Assembly (NCBI GenBank): GCA_938036315.1
Contig: CALHPK010000009.1
Location: 200,528 to 264,527 of the forward strand
Length of the DNA stretch: 64,000 nt
Direction: 5' to 3'
Origin: an uncultured bacterium
GTDB lineage: Bacteria; Calescibacteriota; Calescibacteriia; Calescibacteriales; Calescibacteriaceae
Positions within the stretch are counted from its first letter, which is position 1. Every line of letters begins with the position of its first letter. The notes beneath the pieces are model-generated. The model was given only the letters and a program-made list of their open reading frames with translations. It made no database searches and was not told the origin of the DNA. The translations under genes and the position numbers were made by a program. Positions 52,643-59,912 of the stretch are shown here, piece after piece.

Positions 52643-53137
52643 CTACCTCGCCTGCTCACTTTTCTGTTTTAAAATACTAACTAACATAGCTGGATACCAC
52701 TTTAATGATAAAGCCAATTTGTGTAAAATATTATATAGATTACCAACCAGAATCGCTTTAATCTCTGAAGTTGATGGTAAACTTTTAAAGCCCACCGTTT
52801 GAGAACCACTATAGAAAGTTCCACCAACTAGCGAACCTACTATTTTCTTTTCATCTACCACTCCTAATAAATCTTTTACAGCTTTTATCGGGTCATCTTT
52901 GACCCCCACAACCGCTATAGGGACTTTAAACCGAATCCCAAATAATTTTTCAACGAAAGTGTTCTTAGAAACCTTTACTTCATTCCCGCTCTCCTTCATC
53001 TTCTTCCTCAAATTTATAAAGGCCGGAACATTCAACCCTGTGAAATCAAAAAATATAAAATCAGAATGGGTTTTTCTCATCTGTGATATCTCTGAAAATT
53101 TCTTCTCCTTCCACTTTCTAGCTTTCTTACTAAGCAT
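52643..53137 (-). CDS. rplJ: 50S ribosomal protein L10
   Basis: A 164-aa L10, base of the ribosomal stalk that carries L7/L12 dimers. Family features are the basic N-terminus, SDFIFFDFTGLNVPAFINLRKKMKESGNEVKVSKNTFVEKLF, and KALVGGTF-like GSLVGGTFYSG. rplL, rplA and rplK, its usual partners, are not adjacent; it pairs with tsf instead. The C-terminal L12-binding helix looks short (VSILKQKSEQAR). No leader structure for L10 autoregulation is evident by eye. Confidence 0.92.
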   Translation of the reverse strand: MLSKKARKWKEKKFSEISQMRKTHSDFIFFDFTGLNVPAFINLRKKMKESGNEVKVSKNTFVEKLFGIRFKVPIAVVGVKDDPIKAVKDLLGVVDEKKIVGSLVGGTFYSGSQTVGFKSLPSTSEIKAILVGNLYNILHKLALSLKWYPAMLVSILKQKSEQAR

Positions 53138-53235
53138 ATCTCAAAATGTATTGCCAAGTTAAATGATTTTGCATTTTTTAAATTTTTTTCAGCCGAGAAT
53201 AATATAGGGAGAAATCAGAGTAGAAATAAAAAAAG

Positions 53236-54390
53236 ATGAGAAAGAACAAAAAAACAGATAATAGACGCAGTAAAAGGGTTAGTAAGCCGGATAATTGGAA
53301 GAGACCTACTAAAAAATCAAAGAATACTATTAAAAAATTAAAGAAGGTCAGAAAGGAAACGAGAAAATATAGAAAGGCAAAAGAGAACCGAGTTAAATCT
53401 GATTTGAGTTATGCCCGCAAAAGCTCTTTAAAAGTTTTAACTTCATCACAAGGAAGTTACCCCAAGATAGGAGATAGTCCAGAGTTGCAGAATCTCCGAA
53501 GAGCATATGCCAGAAAAGAAGTTGGGGATATAACAAATGAAGAATTCAGGAAAGTTGAGCAAGACTTTATCAGACTTGCGATCGAGGAGCAGGAAAAAGC
53601 AGGTATCGACATAGTAACCGATGGCATGATAAGCTGGTACGACCAGATCTCGCATTTTGCAAAAAATATAGAAGGTATCAAAATAAATGGATTACTTCGG
53701 TTTTTTGACACAAATACATACTTCAGACAACCAATCATAAACGGAACTCCAGAATCACCCCAGATGTATCCTGTACTTCTTGAGGACTTTAAATTTGCAA
53801 AGTCTGTGGCGAAAAGGTTGCTCAAACCAGTAGTTACCGGCCCGGTTACCCTTGCAAAGCTTACAAAAGGAGAATTCAAAAAGGCTCTCGATATATACGC
53901 AAAGCTTATCGAAAATGAGGTAAGAATTCTTTCCGAGGAAGGAGCTGAATACATTCAGGTAGATGAACCAGCTCTGACGGCTTCTGATCTGGATCTATCC
54001 TATGAGTACTACAAAAGAATTTTTAGTGCAAAAAAAGCAGAAACTAAACTCATATACTACTTTTACTTCAGGGATTTCTCAAAGGATTTCAAACCCTTTC
54101 AAGAAATACCTTGCGATATCATTGGATTTGATATGACATACTCAAATCTTGAGGATACTATGGTAAAGCATAAGATAAAGAAACCGCTCGTTCTCGGTAT
54201 ATTTGACGGAAGAACAACTTACATAGAAAAACCTAACGATATCATACCGAGGGTTAGAAAGATTCTCAAAGCTTATCCATATGATTTCATCATAATCGGG
54301 CCTTCGTGCGGGCTTGAATACCTCCCAAGAAAATTTGCTAACCTCAAGCTCAGAGCTGTTGTCAGAATCTCAAAAATGATAAAATCATAG
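53236..54390 (+). CDS. MetE-like protein with basic N-terminal extension and no HxC zinc motif
   Basis: A 384-aa protein related to the catalytic C-terminal barrel of cobalamin-independent methionine synthase. Recognisable parts are SSQGSYPKIGDS, GIDIVTDGMISWYDQISHF, PVVTGPVTLAKL, EGAEYIQVDEPAL and GPSCGLEYLPRKFA. In MetE zinc is held by an HxC pair, a Glu and a late Cys; here the HxC region reads LIYYFYFRDFS, without His or Cys, while the late Cys (PSCGL) remains. The first 55-60 residues are extremely basic and match nothing in MetE; a KPDNWKR motif there recurs in the small frame at 2.7 kb. An in-frame TTG at 53404 could be the real start. Confidence 0.8.
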   Translation: MRKNKKTDNRRSKRVSKPDNWKRPTKKSKNTIKKLKKVRKETRKYRKAKENRVKSDLSYARKSSLKVLTSSQGSYPKIGDSPELQNLRRAYARKEVGDITNEEFRKVEQDFIRLAIEEQEKAGIDIVTDGMISWYDQISHFAKNIEGIKINGLLRFFDTNTYFRQPIINGTPESPQMYPVLLEDFKFAKSVAKRLLKPVVTGPVTLAKLTKGEFKKALDIYAKLIENEVRILSEEGAEYIQVDEPALTASDLDLSYEYYKRIFSAKKAETKLIYYFYFRDFSKDFKPFQEIPCDIIGFDMTYSNLEDTMVKHKIKKPLVLGIFDGRTTYIEKPNDIIPRVRKILKAYPYDFIIIGPSCGLEYLPRKFANLKLRAVVRISKMIKS

Positions 54391-54525
54391 CAAGTGCATA
54401 TGAAATTAAAATCCTGAGAGAATATATCAAGTATCAAGCGAATAAAAACATCAATCTCTACTGTATATGCCAACCTTGAGCAACTTATTAAACGAATCAA
54501 TATCATTAACTACCCTGTAATTTTT

Positions 54526-54531
54526 TAAACT
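54526..54531 (+). promoter_or_regulatory. Putative -10 element of alr
   Basis: TAAACT-TTGATT-ATG: 6-nt gap, no Shine-Dalgarno site. Confidence 0.35.
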
Positions 54532-54537
54532 TTGATT

Positions 54538-55662
54538 ATGGAAAATCAAACGAGCTCTTCTCAGCAAGTCCTGAGAAAAAAAATCAGGGGGAAAATAATA
54601 GAGATAAATTTACAAGCTCTAAGACACAATATTGAATTTATAAAAGCAAAAGCAAAAGCAAAAATTTTCCCAGTTGTCAAATCAAATGCATACGGACACG
54701 GAATAGAAAACATAGTTCCAACTATCGATAGATATGCAGATGGCTGGTGTGTTGGAACTGTAGAAGAAGCTGAAAAAGTTAGAAAATTTTCTAAGAAAGA
54801 AATAATAATTCTTAAAGGAATCTCAGAAAGCTCCCCGGATAACTTCTCAAAGCAAGATAACATAAAAATTGTAGCAAGAGATAAATATGACCTTGAGGAG
54901 AAGATTAAAAAAGGATTTACTAATATCTTTATAAAGATAGACACCGGAATGGGAAGACTTGGGATCTTACCAAAGGAAATCCCTCAGATTCTCAGACTCA
55001 TAAAGAGCAACAGAGAATCCATAAAAGGGATTATGTCTCATTTCGCATTTTCCGACTTAGCCGACATCGAATTTATAAAAAGTCAAATTAAACTATTCAA
55101 AGAATCTTGTCAGAAAATAGAATCTACCTTAGGGGAAAATATCACAAAATCTATAGCAAATTCTGCTGGAACCCTATACCTAAAGGAATCACATTTTGAT
55201 TTTGTAAGACCCGGAATATGTGTATACGGAATTTCACCTTTCACAAAAAATTCGTCAATATCAGCTGAGGAAAAAATTTACTTTATAAAAAATCTAAAAC
55301 CAATACTTTCTGTCAAAGCAGAAGTAATAGCAGTTAAGCAGATCGAAAAGGGTTGGAGCGTCGGCTACTCAAGAAAATTTGTAGCTCAAAACAGAACCAA
55401 AGTTGCAGTCATCAGCGTAGGGTACTCAGACGGTATACCAAGAGCCTGGTGGGAAAAAGGTTACGTATCCTTTAAGGGGAAAAGACTCAAAATAATAGGT
55501 CTTATCTCCATGGATATGCTATGCATTGAATGCAATAAAGTGAAAATAGCTCCTAAGGACGAAGTCGAAATCCTAGGAAATATAAGCGCTTATGAAATTG
55601 CTGAAGCAACAGGAACAATTCCTTATGAAATACTCTGCAATATAGGTATAAAAGAGAACTGA
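54538..55662 (+). CDS. alr: Alanine racemase
   Basis: A 374-aa PLP enzyme that makes D-alanine for peptidoglycan. The PLP Lys is in FPVVKSNAYGHG (near 43). FIKIDTGMGRLG and the region SVGYSDGIPR follow; the catalytic Tyr lies in WSVGYSRKFVAQ. The first 15 residues (MENQTSSSQQVLRKK) precede the conserved RGKIIEINLQALRHNI. ATG at 54538 is preferred to an in-frame TTG two codons upstream. A KAKAKAK stretch is encoded by a 6-bp triplet repeat near 54645. Confidence 0.95.
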   Translation: MENQTSSSQQVLRKKIRGKIIEINLQALRHNIEFIKAKAKAKIFPVVKSNAYGHGIENIVPTIDRYADGWCVGTVEEAEKVRKFSKKEIIILKGISESSPDNFSKQDNIKIVARDKYDLEEKIKKGFTNIFIKIDTGMGRLGILPKEIPQILRLIKSNRESIKGIMSHFAFSDLADIEFIKSQIKLFKESCQKIESTLGENITKSIANSAGTLYLKESHFDFVRPGICVYGISPFTKNSSISAEEKIYFIKNLKPILSVKAEVIAVKQIEKGWSVGYSRKFVAQNRTKVAVISVGYSDGIPRAWWEKGYVSFKGKRLKIIGLISMDMLCIECNKVKIAPKDEVEILGNISAYEIAEATGTIPYEILCNIGIKEN

Positions 55663-55678
55663 GCTACATATAGATAAG

Positions 55679-56593
55679 TTACCATTCAAAACTTTGTATA
55701 ACTATTATTCCCTTCCCCTCGGCAATGCTTAAAAATTTCTTTGTAGCATAGTGAGTAACTAAAATTTTCATAACTTCAACATCTCCATATTCTTTTCGCA
55801 CTGCTTCCACTTTTTCCTCCAATTCACCAAAAATATCCTCCCCGCCGTCTTTGACATCAAGCCTTAGCTTAGCTTCACCTACTATAAAAAATTCCTTGCC
55901 ATCTTTTTCAGCCTTGCCAAAAAAATTTACTTCTCTACCCCCTATTTCCTCCCTTATGAACCTTGATTTCATCTCGACTCCATATCTATCTTTAAGGAAG
56001 CGAGGCAAAACCCTGAAGGCTTCATTCTCAAATGCGTAAGAAAAACTTCGCGAAAGCCCCCCTAACTCTTGCCTAGTTCTGTTCAGACCTTCTGTAAGTC
56101 TCTGTATTTCTATCTCGGTCCTTCTTTGGGCTTCGGCAAGTTCTGCTATTTTCTCATCGGCCTTCCTCTGCGCCTCAGCTAGTTCCGCCATCCTCTGATC
56201 TGTTCTCTTTTGTGCTTCCACTAGCTCCGCTATCTTCTGATCTGTTATCCTCTGCGCTTCCGCCAACTCCGCTATCCTCTGATCTGTTCTTTTCTGTGCT
56301 TCTATAAGCTCTGCCATCTTCTCCTCAAGCTTAGTAGCCCTCTCCTCTAACCTCGTCACCCTCTCCTCAGTCCTCCTCTGCGCTTCCACTAGCTCCGCTA
56401 TCTTCTCCTCCGTCTTCCTCTGCGCCTCAGCTAACTCTTTAACCGCATTTTTCAAATCTTCAAATCCTTCTCTTGAAGCTATTATTTCCCTTACTCTACT
56501 TTCAATAATGGAGACTACAATTTCGTAGAGCTCTTTGGACAACCCAACCTTCAAATTCTTTTTCCGTCCCAATCCTTGTCTTCGCCTCTCCAT
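55679..56593 (-). CDS. Coiled-coil DUF3782-type protein with PD-(D/E)xK-like C-terminus
   Basis: A 304-aa protein of a type widespread in thermophiles. Residues about 59-172 are tandem 14-residue coiled-coil units of the form KRTDQRIAELAEAQ, about seven of them. The C-terminal domain (about 185-304) has SYAFENEAFRVLPRFL, GGREVNFFGKA and EFFIVGEAKLRLD. The latter resembles the E-x-K centre of PD-(D/E)xK nucleases, with Asn where the catalytic Asp is common, so cleavage is uncertain. The role of this family is not known. The encoding DNA repeats at 42-bp intervals. It converges on alr with a 16-nt gap. Confidence 0.8.
   Translation of the reverse strand: MERRRQGLGRKKNLKVGLSKELYEIVVSIIESRVREIIASREGFEDLKNAVKELAEAQRKTEEKIAELVEAQRRTEERVTRLEERATKLEEKMAELIEAQKRTDQRIAELAEAQRITDQKIAELVEAQKRTDQRMAELAEAQRKADEKIAELAEAQRRTEIEIQRLTEGLNRTRQELGGLSRSFSYAFENEAFRVLPRFLKDRYGVEMKSRFIREEIGGREVNFFGKAEKDGKEFFIVGEAKLRLDVKDGGEDIFGELEEKVEAVRKEYGDVEVMKILVTHYATKKFLSIAEGKGIIVIQSFEW
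56084..56419 (-). repeat. 42-bp coding repeats in the coiled-coil gene
   Basis: About eight 42-bp units, each encoding a 14-residue heptad pair ending IAEL[AV]EAQ. Copies differ at scattered positions (RKTEEK, KRTDQR, RITDQK, RKADEK), so they are not recent identical copies; one stretch (RVTRLEERATKLEEK) departs from the pattern. Confidence 0.9.
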
Positions 56594-56948
56594 ATTTACT
56601 ACTTATTTTAATTTAAACTTTGCCGATACTTTTGTGACTTTTTAAGAAATTGTAGCGATCTCTGAATACAACGTAGAAATCTCTAAACTCCTTCACCTAT
56701 GTAAGCCTATGGATTTCTGACTTGAACAGGGTTACTTAACTGTTTACTCTACATTTCTGTGAAAAAAAGAGAAAGGAATGATTCATCTATGCAATTTTCA
56801 CAATTTTGGTATCCCATTTCTCTACACACTGAGTTGAAAAATTGACCTGCTATACCTCCTCTTAAAGGCTATATAAAACCATTCATTTTATAAATTTCTT
56901 GGTGATTATGTAATTTCATCCACCTAAAATATTACCTGAAGGGGAATT
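56594..56948. other. Spacer with no intact gene, upstream of the transposase remnant
   Basis: A 355-nt AT-rich stretch. Short frames only; one (56788 onward, MQFSQFWYPISLHTELKN) could be decayed N-terminal transposase sequence but has no recognisable motif. No terminal inverted repeat or target duplication could be identified. Confidence 0.4.
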
Positions 56949-57173
56949 ATGTGCGCCTCTTGTTCAAATAAAAATTTCTGGGTAGTGATGGAACACTACA
57001 ATGGAATAGAGGGCTTTTGGAGTTTTTCAAAGGAAAGATTGATAAAATATCATGGAGTTAGTCCAAGAAAGTTTTTATATTATGTGAAAGAAATGGAATG
57101 GAGATACAATAATAGGAAGAACAAAAATTTACTTGATTTATTATTAAAACACTTGCTGGATGATTTTACATAA
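56949..57173 (+). pseudogene. IS1595/ISXO2-type transposase, C-terminal fragment
   Basis: A 74-aa remnant. MEHYNGIEGFWSFSKERLIKYHGVSPRKFLYYVKEMEWRYNNR matches the C-terminal end of ISXO2-like DDE transposases, where N-x-IEGFWS carries the final acidic residue and E-x-E-x-R-x-N-x-R is conserved. The catalytic upstream Asp residues and the zinc-ribbon N-terminus are missing, and the first residues (MCASCSNKNFWVV) do not fit. It is the only mobile-element trace in the window. Confidence 0.8.
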
Positions 57174-57240
57174 TTACCAATTTTCTTATATTTGAAAAAT
57201 CAACCTCTGCAATGAAAGGCGAAGGTTCACATCAAAGAAT

Positions 57241-57305
57241 AGAGGAAAGAGCCGAGGGGGTACTTAGCTGTAGCTCGATTTTTCTTCCCCTCAGCTCTCT
57301 TCTCT
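57241..57305. other. Long imperfect inverted repeat (stem-loop)
   Basis: Arms 57241-57259 and 57287-57305 pair with a few mismatches (core AGAGC-GAGGGG against CCCCTC-GCTCT), separated by a 27-nt loop that contains AGCTGTAGCT and a run of T. It is one of the most GC-rich patches in this AT-rich spacer. It lies between the transposase remnant and the lipoprotein stop. It may be a bidirectional terminator or a leftover transposon end; no T-tract follows the stem on the plus strand. Confidence 0.6.
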
Positions 57306-57354
57306 GATAAAAACAAGATTTACAATAAGTGTGTAAATAAAAGGTTAAATCAAT

Positions 57355-57735
57355 TTACTGTTGAGTGGTACCTTCATTTGTTTCTGTAGTTTGCTCTGGA
57401 GCGGCTTGTTCGCCTTCCTGTTTTTTCTGTTCCTCTTCTTTCTTCTTCTCGACCACTTTCTCTTTCAGACTTATTGCATCTTGAATAATTGATATAAGCT
57501 GCTCGCGTGCCTTCTTATATTTTTTCTGCTGTATATTGCTTTTCGCTTCTTCAAGGGCCGATTTCAGACTGTTCCACTCATCAGGGAAATACTGAGCTGC
57601 ACCCTCTTGCTCAGCCTGACTAACTGCCCGCTCCGCATCGCTTAGCTCCTTCTCAGGTTTCTTCTCACAAGCTCCTATAATTGCCGAACTGCCTAATATC
57701 AAAACAACAAATATGCTAAAAAACTTATTTCCCAT
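57355..57735 (-). CDS. Putative lipoprotein with helical repeat-like domain
   Basis: A 126-aa exported lipoprotein. A signal peptide (KFFSIFVVLILGSSAI) ends in the lipobox IIGAC, with the lipidated Cys at residue 23. The mature part is helical (DAERAVSQAEQEGAAQYFPDEWNSLKSALEEAKSNIQQKKYKKAREQL), like DUF4398-type lipoproteins, and ends in a Lys/Glu then Gln/Thr-rich tail. The ribosome binding site includes a run of seven G about 10 nt before ATG. Function unknown; a periplasmic structural role is an inference. Confidence 0.8.
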   Translation of the reverse strand: MGNKFFSIFVVLILGSSAIIGACEKKPEKELSDAERAVSQAEQEGAAQYFPDEWNSLKSALEEAKSNIQQKKYKKAREQLISIIQDAISLKEKVVEKKKEEEQKKQEGEQAAPEQTTETNEGTTQQ

Positions 57736-57840
57736 AGCTTATTTACCCCCCCTTAATTAAATTACTCTATAATTAATATCTTACAAAAATTAATTCACAA
57801 AAAGCAATTTCTTTACCCAAACAAAAATAAAAATTTATGA

Positions 57841-58881
57841 ATGAATAACAAAAAGACAATCAGAGAAATCACCGAAGACATAGAAGAAAAGTCTCTATCC
57901 CCAATAGCTACCCCAAGCAGAAAATCTAGGGGAAGAAAATTTCAAGAGGAACCTTGCCAGATAAGAACAATATTTCAAGTTGACAGAGATAGAATTCTAC
58001 ACTCGAAAGCCTTCCGGAGGCTCAAGAGAAAAACGCAAGTTCTAATTTTACCTCAGGGAGATCACTACAGAACCCGCCTTACTCATACCCTTGAAGTTAT
58101 GCAGATCGCAAGAACAATCTCACGTTCCCTGCGCCTCAATGAAGATCTGACCGAAGCCATAGCCCTGGGGCACGATCTGGGACACACCCCATTCGGACAT
58201 GCTGGAGAATTCGCTATGCGAAAAATAATACCAGATTTTCATCACGCAAAACAATCCATAAGAATAGTAGAAAAAATAGAGAAAAATGGGAAAGGTCTGA
58301 ACCTCTCTCTGGAAGTCTTGGACGGAATTCTCAAGCACTCAAAAGGTATGGGTAAAATACTCACGGAAGACCCTGAATTCACACCAATAACTGCAGAGGG
58401 GAAAGTCGTTAGAATAAGCGATATCATAGCCTACCTTAATCATGACCTCGATGATGCAATTCGAGCGGGAATAATAAAAATTGACGACATACCAAAAGAA
58501 ATAAAAGAGATAATAGGAGAAAAATACTCTGAAAGAATAGATAGAATGGTTAAAGCTGTCGTATACCCTTCACTTGAGAAGGGGGATATAACAATTGAGC
58601 CCACTATGCTCAAAGCAATGGAAAATCTCAGAAAATTCCTCTATGACAATGTATATACCTCCCAGGATGTTATGAGAGAAACAAAAAAGGTCGAAAGAAT
58701 AATTCTGGATCTTTATGAATTCTATATGTCACATCCTGATGAATTTGAAAAAGATTCACAAAATTTTCTGGAAGGAGATAAATTTGAGCAAAGAGTTATT
58801 GATTTTATAGCTGGAATGACTGACTCATTCGCAATCGAAAAATGGACAGAAAAATTTATGCCAAAACCTTTCGGTAAGTAG
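57841..58881 (+). CDS. dgt: dGTP triphosphohydrolase-like HD protein
   Basis: A 346-aa HD-domain phosphohydrolase that removes triphosphate from dNTPs. The N-terminal motif RTIFQVDRDRILHSKAFRRLKRKTQVLILPQGDHYRTRLTHTLEV contains the first metal His, and AIALGHDLGHTPFGHAGE carries the HD pair. The size matches the shorter, non-Escherichia dGTPase group. TAAAAA lies 7 nt before the ATG. The last 26 nt overlap the convergent epimerase gene. Confidence 0.92.
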   Translation: MNNKKTIREITEDIEEKSLSPIATPSRKSRGRKFQEEPCQIRTIFQVDRDRILHSKAFRRLKRKTQVLILPQGDHYRTRLTHTLEVMQIARTISRSLRLNEDLTEAIALGHDLGHTPFGHAGEFAMRKIIPDFHHAKQSIRIVEKIEKNGKGLNLSLEVLDGILKHSKGMGKILTEDPEFTPITAEGKVVRISDIIAYLNHDLDDAIRAGIIKIDDIPKEIKEIIGEKYSERIDRMVKAVVYPSLEKGDITIEPTMLKAMENLRKFLYDNVYTSQDVMRETKKVERIILDLYEFYMSHPDEFEKDSQNFLEGDKFEQRVIDFIAGMTDSFAIEKWTEKFMPKPFGK

Positions 58882-59902
58882 TCGATTTCACAAAATTTTT
58901 AAGCCAATTCACTGCCTCCTCCAAAACTTCATCCAAAGAGCGAGAAGTATAGCCTAATTCCTTCCTCGCCTTCCTGTCAGAGTAAAACCAATACTTTTCA
59001 GTCGCTATAAAGATCATCCCTAGATCAATCTTATATTTTTTTAATATGTTATCTTCAATAAATTCTAAAAGAAACTTTGGAAGATAAAACAGCAACCTGA
59101 AATATTTAGGATCTACTCTTTTTAACTTCCTCTCTACTCCATCTGGTCTACCTAATATAGCATTTACTTTGATCGCAATTTCTTCCATAGTCAAATTTTC
59201 TCCACCGACTAAGTATTTTTCTCCTTCCTTTCCCTTCTCAAGAGCGATAATCAAAGACCTGGCCGCATCGCCAACCCATTGTATATTTATACCCATATCA
59301 AAGTAGAACTTCATCCCTAAAACGAAAGGAAGAATCGCTTTTGAAGAAGATAAATAGATATCCCCTTCCCCCAAACAGTAATTAGGATAAACACGGACAA
59401 CCGGTAATCCACGCTCATAAAAGTTATCAGCTAGAATCTCAGCCATTCTCTTTGCCCTAACATAAGGAATAAAATCTTGAAGCCTCTCAAGATTGAATTT
59501 TACACTCTCATCAGCAAATTCCATTCCTCTGCCTTTCCCAAGACCGAAGATAGAACCTAAAAATACAACCTTTTTTACCCCTGCTTTTAGAGACTCCGAA
59601 AAAACATTCAAAGTTGTCATGTAATTAGAACTTATAACTTCATCTCTCCTCTTTGAAGAGATCAATGTCACAATCTTTCCTGCTAAGTGAATCACCGCGT
59701 CACATCCACTAATACACATCTTGACAAACTCCACATCTGTAAGATCTCCCCAGAAAACCTCAACTTTATCAAGATATTCCCTTATATTATCTATAACTGC
59801 TCCCTTCCTCAGACAAATCCTTACATGGTATCTATTAGCGATCAAAAATCTTAGCGTCCATGAACCTATAAATCCATTCGCACCTGTAAGAAAAACCTTC
59901 AT
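58856..59902 (-). CDS. NAD-dependent epimerase/dehydratase-family protein
   Basis: A 348-aa extended SDR. The N-terminal TGANGFIGSWTLRFL binds the dinucleotide; the active-site Tyr and Lys appear in YVRAKRMAEI. It most resembles the HpnA/3-beta-HSD-like epimerases that act on sugar nucleotides, sterols or hopanoid precursors; the substrate is not evident. It lies 10 nt after lysS on the same strand, the third gene of a trpC-lysS-epimerase unit, with no shared pathway. Confidence 0.85.
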   Translation of the reverse strand: MKVFLTGANGFIGSWTLRFLIANRYHVRICLRKGAVIDNIREYLDKVEVFWGDLTDVEFVKMCISGCDAVIHLAGKIVTLISSKRRDEVISSNYMTTLNVFSESLKAGVKKVVFLGSIFGLGKGRGMEFADESVKFNLERLQDFIPYVRAKRMAEILADNFYERGLPVVRVYPNYCLGEGDIYLSSSKAILPFVLGMKFYFDMGINIQWVGDAARSLIIALEKGKEGEKYLVGGENLTMEEIAIKVNAILGRPDGVERKLKRVDPKYFRLLFYLPKFLLEFIEDNILKKYKIDLGMIFIATEKYWFYSDRKARKELGYTSRSLDEVLEEAVNWLKNFVKSTTYRKVLA

Positions 59903-59912
59903 ATATCAAAAT

